Shown here: piece by piece, positions 36,525 to 45,924 of the stretch
How the letters are laid out: every line of letters starts with the position of its first letter
How positions within the stretch are numbered: the stretch's first letter is position 1
From: Ruegeria sp. THAF33
GTDB lineage: Bacteria; Pseudomonadota; Alphaproteobacteria; Rhodobacterales; Rhodobacteraceae
Assembly: GCF_009363615.1 (NCBI RefSeq)
Contig: NZ_CP045384.1
Coordinates: forward strand, 990,501-1,054,500
DNA: 64,000 nt
Reading direction: 5' to 3'
Notes under the pieces: model-generated
Seen by the model: only the letters and a program-made list of their open reading frames with translations
Database searches by the model: none
Told to the model about the DNA's origin: nothing
Program-made: the position numbers and the translations under genes

Positions 36525-36857
36525 TTGATGACTCCGCCTCGCACATAGAAGTCGTGCGCCAAAGAAAGGAAATTCCGGTTAAATTTAATTTTCAAACGTG
36601 GCGTGAATTGGGCGAAAAAGGCTTGGTTTTGGCCTTTTTGCGCACTCAAGGGGTATAATTTTCACGTTTTCCCCTGGTCTGTCGATGAAATGTAGACAAT
36701 CAGTTAAGCGATTGACCGGATTGGGCGACTCACCATCAGGAACTCAAGTCTCTGTTAAGAAGGTGATGAAAAAAAGTGCATTGTTTGATTGCAGCCAGAC
36801 TTGAGTGGTGCGACAAAACGTCATGACGTTTCGTCATCCAGCGGTACGGAGGATTTT
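36525..36857. other. Divergent intergenic region with terminator-like hairpin
   Basis: No gene was found. A hairpin with A- and T-runs lies at 36612-36642 (GCGAAAAAGGC paired with GCCTTTTTGCGC with one bulge), able to terminate on either strand although both flanking genes are transcribed away from it. A strong palindrome lies at 36812-36835, close to the dehydrogenase start. A short untranslated RNA ending at the hairpin is possible but not shown. Confidence 0.45.
36812..36835. promoter_or_regulatory. Palindromic operator candidate before the glutamate-type dehydrogenase
   Basis: AAACGTCATGACGTTT (36816-36831) is a perfect 16-base palindrome, extended to 24 bases by GAC and GTC with one mismatch on each side. 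It ends 22 bases before the start codon, a position suited to a repressor or to an activator overlapping the leader. The regulator is not identified. Confidence 0.5.
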
Positions 36858-38288
36858 ATGACCGGCATCCAAGAACCAAGCTTTCGCGAGAGTGTTGACC
36901 TGATGTTCAACAGGGCGGCCGCCCTGATGGAACTGCCGCCGGGGCTGGAGCAGAAAATCCGGGTTTGCAACGCGACCTATACAGTTCGGTTTGGTGTGCG
37001 TCTGCGTGGTGAGATCCATACGTTCACCGGGTACAGGTCTGTCCATTCCGAACATATGGAGCCGGTCAAAGGCGGCATTCGTTATGCCACTGCGGTGAAC
37101 CAGGATGAGGTCGAAGCGCTGGCTGCGTTGATGACGTACAAATGCGCTCTTGTCGAAACGCCTTTTGGCGGATCGAAAGGCGGGCTTTGCATTGATCCCA
37201 GGAAATATGAAGAACACGAGTTGGAGCAAATCACGCGACGCTTTGCCTATGAACTTGCAAAGCGGGATCTTATTAACCCGTCGCAAAACGTTCCCGCGCC
37301 CGACATGGGAACGGGCGAACGCGAGATGGCCTGGATGGCCGACCAATACGCCCGGATGAACACCACCGACATCAATGCACGGGCCTGTGTGACCGGCAAG
37401 CCATTGAACGCAGGTGGTATCGCTGGGCGGGTCGAAGCCACCGGACGTGGCATTCAGTACGCTCTGCGCGAATTTTTCCGTCACCCCGAAGACGTCAGGG
37501 CGGCAGGCCTGTCGGGCAAGCTGGACGGCAAGCGTGTTGTGGTGCAGGGGCTCGGCAATGTGGGCTATCACGCTGCGAAGTTTCTGAGCGAGGAGGACGG
37601 TTCACGCGTTGTAGGTATCATTGAATGGGACGGAGCGCTCTATAACCCGGATGGTATCGACGTCGAAGCCGTCCGCCAGTGGATCGTCAAGCATGGCGGC
37701 GTCAAGGATTATCCGGACGCGACTCATTCAGCGGAAGGCACAAGCGTTCTGGAGGCTGAGTGTGATATTTTGATCCCGGCTGCCCTTGAGGGTGTCATCA
37801 ACCTTTCCAACGCCGAGCGGATCAAGGCACCTTTGATCATCGAGGCAGCGAACGGCCCGGTCACCGCTGGCGCGGATGAGATTCTTCGCAAGAAAGGTAC
37901 CGTTATCATCCCGGATATGTATGCCAACGCGGGTGGTGTGACGGTGTCTTATTTTGAATGGGTCAAGAACCTCAGCCACATTCGTTTCGGCCGGATGCAG
38001 CGTCGGCAGGAAGAGGCGCGACATGAATTGATCGTCAGCGAACTGGAGCGGCTGGACCGTTATCTGGGTGACGCGTGGTCGATGTCTCCGGACTTCAAGG
38101 CAAAATACCTCAAGGGTGCCGATGAGCTTGAACTGGTGCGCTCGGGCCTCGATGACACGATGCGTATCGCTTATCAGTCGATGCGTGAAGTGTGGCACAG
38201 CCGCGACGATGTCGAAGACCTGCGTACTGCGGCCTATATCGTGGCGATCGACCGCGTGGCCAAAAGCTATCGCGCCAAGGGGCTCTGA
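36858..38288 (+). CDS. Glu/Leu/Phe/Val dehydrogenase family protein (glutamate dehydrogenase-like)
   Basis: 476 residues from the ATG at 36858, chosen for the GGAGG seven bases upstream; an in-frame extension to 36789 is unlikely. The substrate domain has KGGIRYA, ALAALMTYKCALVETPFGGSKGG and PAPDMGTGEREM; the nucleotide domain has GLGNVGYHAAK. It deaminates glutamate to 2-oxoglutarate, probably with NAD+, or the reverse. Confidence 0.9.
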   Translation: MTGIQEPSFRESVDLMFNRAAALMELPPGLEQKIRVCNATYTVRFGVRLRGEIHTFTGYRSVHSEHMEPVKGGIRYATAVNQDEVEALAALMTYKCALVETPFGGSKGGLCIDPRKYEEHELEQITRRFAYELAKRDLINPSQNVPAPDMGTGEREMAWMADQYARMNTTDINARACVTGKPLNAGGIAGRVEATGRGIQYALREFFRHPEDVRAAGLSGKLDGKRVVVQGLGNVGYHAAKFLSEEDGSRVVGIIEWDGALYNPDGIDVEAVRQWIVKHGGVKDYPDATHSAEGTSVLEAECDILIPAALEGVINLSNAERIKAPLIIEAANGPVTAGADEILRKKGTVIIPDMYANAGGVTVSYFEWVKNLSHIRFGRMQRRQEEARHELIVSELERLDRYLGDAWSMSPDFKAKYLKGADELELVRSGLDDTMRIAYQSMREVWHSRDDVEDLRTAAYIVAIDRVAKSYRAKGL

Positions 38289-38296
38289 AGCAGGCG

Positions 38297-38321
38297 GGCG
38301 GGGTGATCATTTCGCCCCGCC
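38297..38321 (+). terminator. Possible terminator hairpin after the dehydrogenase gene
   Basis: GGCGGGG and CCCCGCC form a 7-bp GC-only stem with an 11-base loop just past the stop codon. There is no T-run, so the call is weak. Confidence 0.35.
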
Positions 38322-38407
38322 GGTACACGCCGCGGCTTGAATGTCGATGGCGGCCCGTTAGTTTGACGGATAGTAGACACTCAGAGAAACGAATCCCGGA
38401 GACCTCC

Positions 38408-38704
38408 ATGTTGCGTATAGCCATTGTCGCGGCTCTGCTGGCCACCCCTTTGGCCGCTCAGGAAACTAAGGAACAAAGCTGCAAGTATCAGGCGGATGTG
38501 GTGGCAGCGATCCAGAAGGCGCGGCTGGACCGCGTGAAAGAACGCGATGTGGCGCAAGCCGTGGCTGATAGTGGCCCGACATGGCCCGAGAACTACAACG
38601 CCGCGATTCCGCTGATCACACCGTGGGTCTATGAACAAAAGATGCGCGACGTGCGCAAAAAGGATCTGGGCGCTGCTTGGCTTGAGCTGTGTTTGCAGCA
38701 ATAA
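38408..38704 (+). CDS. Small exported protein, function unknown
   Basis: 98 residues from the ATG at 38408. A signal peptide (MLRIAIVAALLATPLAAQ) is followed by a short helical domain with two cysteines (C25 in EQSCKYQ and a second near the C-terminus in ELCLQQ), probably one disulfide. Similar short periplasmic proteins occur before dnaG in related genomes, but I know no function. The stop codon lies within a DnaA-box-like nonamer. Confidence 0.65.
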   Translation: MLRIAIVAALLATPLAAQETKEQSCKYQADVVAAIQKARLDRVKERDVAQAVADSGPTWPENYNAAIPLITPWVYEQKMRDVRKKDLGAAWLELCLQQ

Positions 38705-38734
38705 TCCACAGCCCGGACATTTCCCTGTGGACAA
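38702..38734. promoter_or_regulatory. Two inverted DnaA-box-like nonamers before dnaG
   Basis: TAATCCACA (38702-38710) and TGTGGACAA (38726-38734) each differ at one base from the DnaA box (TTATCCACA or its complement) and face each other across 15 bases. They lie 50-80 bases before dnaG. A role in coupling primase expression to DnaA is possible but unproven. Confidence 0.35.
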
Positions 38735-38761
38735 ACGCGCGCCATCCCCTTGGCGCGCGTT
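38734..38761 (+). terminator. Hairpin upstream of dnaG
   Basis: AACGCGCGCC and GGCGCGCGTT form a perfect 10-bp stem with an 8-base loop, 23 bases before the dnaG start. The following bases are pyrimidine-rich but without a clear T-run. It may end the upstream small-protein transcript or reduce read-through into dnaG. Confidence 0.5.
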
Positions 38762-38784
38762 CCTGTTTCTGTCAGGTTTGACCC

Positions 38785-40731
38785 ATGTCACTGCCCCCCG
38801 GATTTCTGGATGAACTGCGCACCCGTCTGAGCCTGTCTCAGGTCGTCGGGCGCAAGGTGATTTGGGATCAGCGCAAATCCAATCAAGGCAAAGGTGACAT
38901 GTGGGCGCCTTGCCCGTTTCATCACGAAAAGACGGCCTCATTCCATGTCGATGATCAGAAGGGGTTTTATTACTGCTTCGGCTGTCACGCCAAGGGCGAC
39001 GCGATCAGCTTTGTAAAAGAAACGGAAAATGTTTCGTTCATCGAAGCGGTGGAGATCCTCGCCCGCGAGGCTGGCATGCCGATGCCTGCGCGGGATCCGA
39101 AAGCACAGGAAAAGCAGGATCGCCGCAGTCAGCTTGCCGATGTGATGGAACAGGCGGTGCAGTTTTTCCGCTTGCAGCTGAAAACAGGGGCGGGGGCAGA
39201 GGCACGGGATTACCTGTCGCGCCGGGGTTTGGATCAAAGCGCGCTGGATCGGTGGGAGATCGGGTTTACGCCGGATAGTTGGCAGGCGCTTTGGGATCAC
39301 CTGCGCGGCAAGAGCATCCAAGAGGAGCTGATCCTTGGCGCCGGGCTGGCCAAGCCTTCAAACAAAGGCAAAAAACCCTATGACACCTTCCGCAACCGGA
39401 TCATGTTCCCGATCCGTGATCCGCGTGGGCGCTGCATTGCATTCGGTGGCCGCGCGATGGATCCGAATGACAACGCGAAATACCTGAACTCGCCCGAGAC
39501 CGAGTTGTTCGACAAGGGGCGCAGCCTTTACAATCAAGGTCCGGCGCGGCAGGCGGCGGGCAAAGGGCAGCCGCTGATCGTGGCCGAAGGGTATATGGAC
39601 GTGATCGCGCTGGCCGAGGCAGGTTTTGGCGCGTCGGTTGCGCCTTTGGGAACGGCCATTACTGAACATCAGTTGCAGCTGCTCTGGCGGATCGCGGATG
39701 AACCGATCATTGCACTGGACGGGGATGCCGCGGGTCTGCGGGCGGCCATGCGGGCGGTTGATCTGGCACTGCCGCTGCTGGAGGCCGGAAAATCCCTGCG
39801 TTTTGCCTTGATGCCCGAAGGCAAGGACCCGGACGATCTGTTGCGCACAGAAGGCCCGGGCGCCGTTCAGGCCGTTCTGGAAGGGGCCATACCGATGGTC
39901 AAACTGTTGTGGCAGCGCGAGACCGAAGGAAAGGTATTCGACAGCCCGGAACGCAAGGCAGCACTGGACAAGGCACTTCGGGACAAGATCAAGCTGATCC
40001 GAGATCCCTCGATCCGCTTGCATTACGGTCAGGAAATCAAAGACCTGCGCTGGCAATTGTTCCGCCCGCGACGACAACCTCAAAACCGTCCTTGGCAACC
40101 GCGGGGAAAATGGCAGCCGCAGCCAACCGCGACGCCGGGCGCGCGCAGTTCGTTTCTTGCCTCATCGGAAAACGCGGATATCCAGCTGCGTGAAGCCGCT
40201 ATTCTGGCGATCTCGATTCTGAATCCCAAGGTTGTTGTCCAATTTGAGCAACAGTTGGAAGAAATGGAATGCCACAATCCTGACTACGCGGCGTTGCGCG
40301 ATGCTGTTCTGCGTCACGCAATTGATGATCCGGACAACCTGAAAGACCACATTATCGCATCAATGGGGCCTGACGCCCTTGAAAACCTGCTGACCCTTCG
40401 CCATGTGGCAGTCATCCCCTGTGTGTCCAAGCCAGGCGACGTTGAAAAGGCCGAGATGACACTGGCCGAGGAACTCGCAAAGATCAAAGCGCTCCGGGGG
40501 TTGGATGCCGAGATTGCCGAAGCGGCGGAAGAACTGTCCGATCTGCCCGATGAGGCGCTGACATACCGGCTGGCGCAAGCCGCCGAAGAGCGCAACCGCA
40601 CGAGTCGAAGCCAGAACGAGGATAGGGCCGTTTTCGACATTGCTGACAATGGGGCGCGAATCAATCGTGACGAGAAAGACGCGTTTGCGGCGATCATGTC
40701 AGGCATCAAATTCGAGCGGAAACGCCGATAA
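38785..40731 (+). CDS. dnaG: DNA primase
   Basis: 648 residues. An N-terminal CHC2 zinc ribbon uses C43, H46, C64 and C67 (CPFHHEKT and CFGCHAKGD). The Toprim catalytic core has VAEGYMDVIAL and ALDGDAAG. The C-terminal region from about 470 should bind the replicative helicase. It makes RNA primers at the fork. It is followed by rpoD, preserving the dnaG-rpoD part of the macromolecular-synthesis order. Confidence 0.96.
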   Translation: MSLPPGFLDELRTRLSLSQVVGRKVIWDQRKSNQGKGDMWAPCPFHHEKTASFHVDDQKGFYYCFGCHAKGDAISFVKETENVSFIEAVEILAREAGMPMPARDPKAQEKQDRRSQLADVMEQAVQFFRLQLKTGAGAEARDYLSRRGLDQSALDRWEIGFTPDSWQALWDHLRGKSIQEELILGAGLAKPSNKGKKPYDTFRNRIMFPIRDPRGRCIAFGGRAMDPNDNAKYLNSPETELFDKGRSLYNQGPARQAAGKGQPLIVAEGYMDVIALAEAGFGASVAPLGTAITEHQLQLLWRIADEPIIALDGDAAGLRAAMRAVDLALPLLEAGKSLRFALMPEGKDPDDLLRTEGPGAVQAVLEGAIPMVKLLWQRETEGKVFDSPERKAALDKALRDKIKLIRDPSIRLHYGQEIKDLRWQLFRPRRQPQNRPWQPRGKWQPQPTATPGARSSFLASSENADIQLREAAILAISILNPKVVVQFEQQLEEMECHNPDYAALRDAVLRHAIDDPDNLKDHIIASMGPDALENLLTLRHVAVIPCVSKPGDVEKAEMTLAEELAKIKALRGLDAEIAEAAEELSDLPDEALTYRLAQAAEERNRTSRSQNEDRAVFDIADNGARINRDEKDAFAAIMSGIKFERKRR

Positions 40732-40778
40732 GTGGTGTTTTCGTAAGGCACTGGAAAAGAAAAACGGGTAAACGGGTG

Positions 40779-40810
40779 GCCGAATCACTTATACGCGCTA
40801 ATGATTCGGC
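40779..40810 (+). promoter_or_regulatory. Inverted repeat in the rpoD leader
   Basis: GCCGAATCA (40779-40787) and TGATTCGGC (40802-40810) form a 9-bp stem around a 14-base loop, 34 bases before the rpoD start. CGAATCA is repeated again at 40816, so an alternative pairing is possible. It could be a leader structure or an operator. Confidence 0.4.
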
Positions 40811-40844
40811 TGAGACGAATCACCCATCCCTGCAGGAGCATTGA

Positions 40845-42833
40845 ATGGCCGCCAAGGATACGAACGAAGACCGCAAATCCGACGAGCAGGAACAGGAAAT
40901 CTCGCTGGACATGAGCCAGGCGAACGTCAAGAAGATGATCGCCGAGGCTCGCGAGAAAGGTTACATCACCTACGACCAGCTCAATCAGGTCTTGCCGCCT
41001 GATCAGGTCAGTTCGGAACAGATCGAAGACGTAATGTCGATGCTGTCCGAGATGGGCATCAACATCATCGAAGATGAAGAGGCCGAAGAAGAAGAGAACA
41101 AAGGCTCGACCGAACTGGTTGCCGCGGAAAGCAACCGTGAGGTTGCACTGGCCGGTTCCGGTACAGAAAAGCTGGATCGCACCGACGACCCTGTGCGCAT
41201 GTATCTGCGTGAGATGGGGTCGGTCGAACTGCTGAGCCGCGAGGGTGAGATCGCGATTGCCAAGCGGATCGAAGCCGGTCGCAACACGATGATTGCGGGC
41301 CTGTGTGAAAGCCCGCTGACCTTTCAGGCGATCACCATCTGGCATGACGAATTGTTGTCCGAAGACATTCTTTTGCGGGATGTCATTGATCTGGAAACCA
41401 CGTTCGGCAACCAGTTGGACGAAGACGGTGACGTTGAAGAGCCGGTCGTCGATACCTCGGCCGTGCAGGCGAACAAGCCAACCAAGGATACCGGCCCCGA
41501 GCTGGATGCGGATGGCAACCCGCTGAACAACGATGACGATGACGACGAAGACGATCAGGCCAACATGTCGCTGGCCGCGATGGAAGCGGCGCTGAAGGAT
41601 CAGGTCCTGACCACGTTGGAGCGTATCTCGACCGACTTCTCGATGCTGTCTGAAATGCAGGACAGCCGGATTTCGGCCACGCTGAACGAAGACGGCACGT
41701 TCAGTGAAAAGGACGAAGAAACCTATCAGAAACTGCGGGCTGAGATCGTCGAGCTGGTGAATGGCCTTCACCTGCACAACAACCGGATCGAAGCGCTGAT
41801 CGACCAGCTTTACGGTATCAACCGTCGCGTCATGTCTCTGGACAGCGCGATGGTCAAGCTGGCTGATCAGGCACGCATCAACCGCCGTGAGTTCATCGAA
41901 GCGTATCGGGGCCGTGAGCTGGATCCGAACTGGCTGGCCGAGATGGCCGAAAAGCCGGGCCGGGGTTGGCAGATGTTCATCGAACGCTCGACCGCGAAGG
42001 TCGAAGAGCTGCGCAACGACATGGCTCAGGTCGGCCAGTATGTCGGTCTGGATATCTCGGAATTCCGCCGCATCGTGCAGCAGGTTCAGAAGGGCGAGAA
42101 AGAGGCGCGGCAGGCCAAGAAGGAAATGGTCGAAGCCAACCTGCGCCTAGTGATCTCGATCGCCAAAAAGTACACCAACCGCGGCCTGCAATTCCTTGAT
42201 CTTATTCAGGAAGGCAACATCGGCCTGATGAAGGCGGTGGACAAGTTCGAATACCGTCGTGGCTACAAGTTCTCGACCTATGCGACCTGGTGGATCCGCC
42301 AGGCGATCACCCGCTCGATCGCAGATCAGGCCCGCACGATCCGTATTCCGGTTCATATGATCGAAACGATCAACAAGCTGGTGCGCACGGGCCGTCAGAT
42401 GCTGCATGAAATCGGCCGCGAGCCGACGCCGGAAGAACTGGCCGAAAAGTTGCAGATGCCGCTCGAGAAAGTGCGCAAGGTCATGAAGATCGCCAAAGAG
42501 CCGATTTCTCTGGAGACGCCGATTGGCGACGAGGAAGACAGCCAATTGGGCGACTTCATCGAGGACAAGAATGCTGTGCTGCCCCTGGACAGCGCTATTC
42601 AAGAAAACCTCAAGGAAACCACCACAAGGGTTCTGGCCTCGCTCACCCCGCGCGAAGAACGGGTTCTGCGGATGCGTTTTGGCATCGGCATGAACACCGA
42701 TCACACTTTGGAAGAAGTCGGCCAGCAGTTCAGCGTGACCCGCGAACGGATCCGTCAGATCGAGGCCAAGGCGCTGCGGAAGCTGAAGCACCCCAGCCGT
42801 TCACGAAAACTCCGATCTTTCCTGGATCAATAA
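40845..42833 (+). CDS. rpoD: Primary RNA polymerase sigma factor (sigma-70)
   Basis: 662 residues. Region 1.1 is at the start, region 1.2 reads [22 protein letters not shown], and an acidic non-conserved insert follows (DDDDDEDD near 230). Regions 2.1-2.4 ([36 protein letters not shown]), region 3 and region 4.2 ([20 protein letters not shown]) are complete, ending [14 protein letters not shown]. It directs housekeeping transcription. Confidence 0.97.
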   Translation: MAAKDTNEDRKSDEQEQEISLDMSQANVKKMIAEAREKGYITYDQLNQVLPPDQVSSEQIEDVMSMLSEMGINIIEDEEAEEEENKGSTELVAAESNREVALAGSGTEKLDRTDDPVRMYLREMGSVELLSREGEIAIAKRIEAGRNTMIAGLCESPLTFQAITIWHDELLSEDILLRDVIDLETTFGNQLDEDGDVEEPVVDTSAVQANKPTKDTGPELDADGNPLNNDDDDDEDDQANMSLAAMEAALKDQVLTTLERISTDFSMLSEMQDSRISATLNEDGTFSEKDEETYQKLRAEIVELVNGLHLHNNRIEALIDQLYGINRRVMSLDSAMVKLADQARINRREFIEAYRGRELDPNWLAEMAEKPGRGWQMFIERSTAKVEELRNDMAQVGQYVGLDISEFRRIVQQVQKGEKEARQAKKEMVEANLRLVISIAKKYTNRGLQFLDLIQEGNIGLMKAVDKFEYRRGYKFSTYATWWIRQAITRSIADQARTIRIPVHMIETINKLVRTGRQMLHEIGREPTPEELAEKLQMPLEKVRKVMKIAKEPISLETPIGDEEDSQLGDFIEDKNAVLPLDSAIQENLKETTTRVLASLTPREERVLRMRFGIGMNTDHTLEEVGQQFSVTRERIRQIEAKALRKLKHPSRSRKLRSFLDQ

Positions 42834-42853
42834 GAACAAAGGCATATCAGAAC

Positions 42854-42882
42854 AAAGGCGCCCCTCAGAGGCGCCTTTTTTC
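42854..42882 (+). terminator. Rho-independent terminator after rpoD
   Basis: AAAGGCGCC and GGCGCCTTT form a 9-bp perfect stem with a 7-base loop followed by a run of six T, 21 bases past the rpoD stop. This is the clearest intrinsic terminator in the window. Confidence 0.9.
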
Positions 42883-42993
42883 GTTCACATTGGCTGGTTC
42901 TCGCATCACGTTGGCGCGAATGCACAAGGCCGGGGCGGTGTGCCTTTCTATATCGGTCTTGTCCACTCATGGGACAGGCGGGGGCGAGGCTTT

Positions 42994-44034
42994 TCAGGCT
43001 GATGACCCCCGGCCAGCTGTCCGAATGGGATGTTCCACTCGGGTCTTGAAGGCGCTGGGCGGCTGACCTGTCCACCGTTTGAAGGCCGTAGAAAAAGCTG
43101 CCTGATCGGCATACCCCAGCGCATATGAGATTTCAGACAGAGTCATGCCGTTTGTGATGAAAGTCTGGGCCAGATCACATCTTAGATCGTCCACAATATC
43201 GCGATAGCTTGTGCCTTCTTCCTTGAGACGTCGACTGAAGGTTCTGAGGCTCATCCCCAGATCAGCCGCCGCATCTTCGGCTTGCAGGATTGCGCCGGGC
43301 AGGGATCGGGTGATCAGACCTTCGACACGGGCGCGGGTCTGGTGCTTGGGGGGTGGTTTTTCGGCCAGCAGACGTTCACCGTATTCCAGCAAATGCTCCC
43401 GCAGCTTGGGATCATAGGTCGGCACTTTCAATTCCAGCGCAGATAGCGGCAGAATGATCTCAATCTTTTCAGCGCTGAAAACCACCGGGCAGCCTGCCAG
43501 CTTTTCGTAGGTTTTGGCGTGGCTTCCAACTTTGTGCTGAAAGCGCATCTCGATCGGGTGCAACTTCACCTGCGTGAGGTTTCTCATCCTGGCCAGCGCA
43601 GCGAACAACAGGAATTCCGTGCGCCGATGATAGCGGGCAAAGCTGGCGTCTTTCCAATCGGCCTCAAGGGCCGCGAAGTTGCCGGCAACACGGAAGCTGA
43701 GCCCGATGGCCGGATCGATGATGCCGTGAAAACGGGACAGGTTTTCCATCACCTGCCTCAAATCGCGGGAGTATTTACTGATATACCCTGTCACGGTCGA
43801 GGCCGACGTGACCTCGAGCCCAGTGCGTGCCGCAAATGTGATGTCACCAACGGCGTCACAGGCGTGCCGGATGAACAGGGCCTCTTTATGTGCGCTGTAG
43901 ACTGCGGCAGGGGGCGCGATATCCTGCTGACGCAGCCCGGCCTGTTTCAATACCCGCTGGGATACTTTGCTGTTGCCGGCGTGGCGATCCAGTGCCTGGA
44001 TCAAAAAATGTAGTCGGTCGATATCTACATCCAT
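42994..44034 (-). CDS. AraC family transcriptional regulator
   Basis: 346 residues. The N-terminal two thirds form the ligand-binding domain of the OruR/ArgR-like group, and the C-terminal part carries two helix-turn-helix motifs (about 245-325: LGMSLRTFSRRLKEEGTSY and LSEISYALGYADQAAFSTAF), ending FKRWTGQPPSAFK. It stands alone opposite rpoD, so its target is not indicated. Confidence 0.88.
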   Translation of the reverse strand: MDVDIDRLHFLIQALDRHAGNSKVSQRVLKQAGLRQQDIAPPAAVYSAHKEALFIRHACDAVGDITFAARTGLEVTSASTVTGYISKYSRDLRQVMENLSRFHGIIDPAIGLSFRVAGNFAALEADWKDASFARYHRRTEFLLFAALARMRNLTQVKLHPIEMRFQHKVGSHAKTYEKLAGCPVVFSAEKIEIILPLSALELKVPTYDPKLREHLLEYGERLLAEKPPPKHQTRARVEGLITRSLPGAILQAEDAAADLGMSLRTFSRRLKEEGTSYRDIVDDLRCDLAQTFITNGMTLSEISYALGYADQAAFSTAFKRWTGQPPSAFKTRVEHPIRTAGRGSSA

Positions 44035-44493
44035 CGTGGTACAACACCTTACGTTCTCAAATACACTAACAGTTTACCAGGGAAATCCCTTTGTTGACTT
44101 TGGCTATTGGCAGAAAGGATTTTGCACTTGAGTACTACTTGTTGGCAAGTTCTCGAAAGCTTTTGACCGGAACGCGCATGAAGTGTAGCGCGCAGCTGTC
44201 CAAATCAGCTTTGTTGCCGGGTCGGGACCTTTATGGGGATGAGGTCAGAGCCTCGGAGAAATCACCAATCTCTGCTCAGGGCTCCCCGGCACGCTCTTTT
44301 TCCCGCAAGCGACGCGTTGTATTGCGACGCCGGGCTTGGGCCTGCTGATCCGCTGTCAAGGCTGGCTCACACCGGATCACGCTATGTACCAGACGGGCTG
44401 AATTGATCGTGAGGCACCCTGTGCACGCGGTGAAGTTCGACTAACCTATTCAGAGGTCACTATTTGGAACAAGCAATCAGGGAAGAAATTACC
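44035..44493. other. Intergenic region, no supported gene
   Basis: 459 bases with no convincing gene. An 85-codon frame at 44091-44348 (+) lacks a good ribosome site and has a composition unlike neighbouring proteins. On the minus strand a frame without a start codon reads a basic tail (ARRRNTTRRLREKERAGEP) near 44270-44330 that could be a gene remnant; it is too short to place. Confidence 0.4.
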
Positions 44494-44898
44494 ATGAAAC
44501 AGTCATACACTTTCGCCGCGCTGGCAGCCTTGGCCTTCAGTGTTCCATTGACAGCAGATGCTGCGCGGAACGGATTTCGAACGGAACCCATAAACGCCAC
44601 TGATTTTGAGGTCATCCCCCGCGGCGACATGCGTACCGAAGGCTATTGGTGCGCGGCCGCAGATTATGCGCGCCGAACCTTGGGATTGGGCTGGACGGAC
44701 CGGATTTACGTGCTGCGGGGGTACGGGCCCAGTGTCACAACCGGTCGCAGAACAGCGGTTCAGTTTTCGATCAAGCAACCTCAAACGGTTGATGTGCAAC
44801 CAAGCAGCTTTGTCTCGTTCGGGTTTCAGCCTGGCAACAGTGAATCTGTACAAGGTGCGAATGCACGGTGTAATTATCGACCGTTCTTCAACGACTGA
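44494..44898 (+). CDS. Small secreted protein, function unknown
   Basis: 134 residues from the ATG at 44494, with AGGGAAG upstream. A signal peptide ends near residue 23 (VPLTADA). The mature part has two cysteines (YWCAAADYARRTLG and ANARCNYRPFF) and the pattern of small periplasmic proteins common in Rhodobacteraceae. It is followed 21 bases later by yjbQ. No function recognised. Confidence 0.65.
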   Translation: MKQSYTFAALAALAFSVPLTADAARNGFRTEPINATDFEVIPRGDMRTEGYWCAAADYARRTLGLGWTDRIYVLRGYGPSVTTGRRTAVQFSIKQPQTVDVQPSSFVSFGFQPGNSESVQGANARCNYRPFFND

Positions 44899-44919
44899 CA
44901 AACGCGCAGGATAGACACG

Positions 44920-45333
44920 ATGCAGACCGAGTTCGTTTTGCACACCCGTGGACCGGGGCTGTACGAATTCACGTCCGACGTTCTGCAATGGCTTGAAAGG
45001 GTGGCGAAAGATGGGGTCTTGACCCTTTTCGTTCGCCACACTTCCTGCTCATTGCTGATTCAGGAAAACGCGGACCCCGAAGTTCAAAAAGATCTTCAGG
45101 CGTTCTTCGAACGGCTGGTTCCACCGTCAGACAACCCTGCCATGTCGTATCTGCGGCACACCTATGAAGGCCCGGACGATATGCCTGCGCATATCAAGGC
45201 CGCGCTCTTGCCGGTTTCGTTGACGATCCCGGTGTCGCAGGGACGACCTGTTCTGGGAACATGGCAAGGGATTTACCTGTTTGAACACCGCACTGCGCCG
45301 CATCAAAGGAAGGTTGCGGCGTATCTGGCCTGA
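44920..45333 (+). CDS. yjbQ: YjbQ/UPF0047 family protein (secondary thiamine-phosphate synthase)
   Basis: 137 residues covering the whole UPF0047 fold. Conserved stretches include LFVRHTSCSLLIQENADP and GTWQGIYLFEHR, with histidines that form the presumed active site. E. coli YjbQ has weak thiamine-phosphate synthase activity; the physiological role is unsettled. It stands before nrdR. Confidence 0.85.
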   Translation: MQTEFVLHTRGPGLYEFTSDVLQWLERVAKDGVLTLFVRHTSCSLLIQENADPEVQKDLQAFFERLVPPSDNPAMSYLRHTYEGPDDMPAHIKAALLPVSLTIPVSQGRPVLGTWQGIYLFEHRTAPHQRKVAAYLA

Positions 45334-45391
45334 CCCACTATTTAGCGGTTTGAATTTCCGACTACCCAAACTCTAGCGGCTGCCCTATAGT

Positions 45392-45400
45392 TGTGGATAA
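45392..45400 (-). promoter_or_regulatory. Perfect DnaA box before nrdR
   Basis: TGTGGATAA is the exact complement of the DnaA consensus TTATCCACA, 53 bases before the nrdR start codon. One such exact match could occur by chance in a window this size, but its place in the promoter region of a dNTP-pool regulator is suggestive. Confidence 0.35.
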
Positions 45401-45453
45401 GTAAGCCGCAGCGCTTACAAAAAGAGGCCGAACATGGGACGAGGAGACGGCGG

Positions 45454-45924
45454 ATGCGCTGCCCGTTTTGCGGAAATATCGACACTCAGGTGAAAGATTC
45501 ACGCCCGGCAGAGGACCACGTGGCAATCCGCCGACGCCGGTTCTGTCCGGCCTGTGGCGGACGGTTCACGACCTACGAACGTGTGCAACTGCGTGATCTG
45601 GTTGTCATAAAGACCAATGGTAAACGCGAAGATTTCGATCGCGACAAGCTGGAGCGTTCGATCCGCATCTCGATGCAGAAACGCCCCGTTGATCCCGAAC
45701 GGATCGATCAGATGATTTCGGGCATCGTGCGCCGTCTGGAAAGCATGGGCGACACGGATATCCCGTCCAACAAGATCGGTGAGATCGTTATGGAAGCTCT
45801 GGCGCGGATCGACACTGTCGCCTATGTTCGCTTTGCGAGTGTGTACAAGAATTTCCAGGCGGCCGATGATTTCGAGGAGTTCGTCCACGAACTGCGCCCG
45901 CCGCAGCCTTCGACTGACGAGTGA
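45454..45924 (+). CDS. nrdR: Ribonucleotide reductase repressor NrdR
   Basis: 156 residues from the ATG at 45454. The N-terminal zinc ribbon (MRCPFCGN and [12 protein letters not shown]) is followed by an ATP-cone (about 50-140: [21 protein letters not shown]). It senses ATP/dATP and represses ribonucleotide reductase genes. The stop overlaps the ribD GTG (45921-45924), the usual Rhodobacterales nrdR-ribD order. Confidence 0.95.
   Translation: MRCPFCGNIDTQVKDSRPAEDHVAIRRRRFCPACGGRFTTYERVQLRDLVVIKTNGKREDFDRDKLERSIRISMQKRPVDPERIDQMISGIVRRLESMGDTDIPSNKIGEIVMEALARIDTVAYVRFASVYKNFQAADDFEEFVHELRPPQPSTDE

Noticed and set aside
44091..44348. An 85-codon frame on the plus strand
   Set aside because: No ribosome site, no domain, Arg/Ser-rich composition and no coupling to neighbours.
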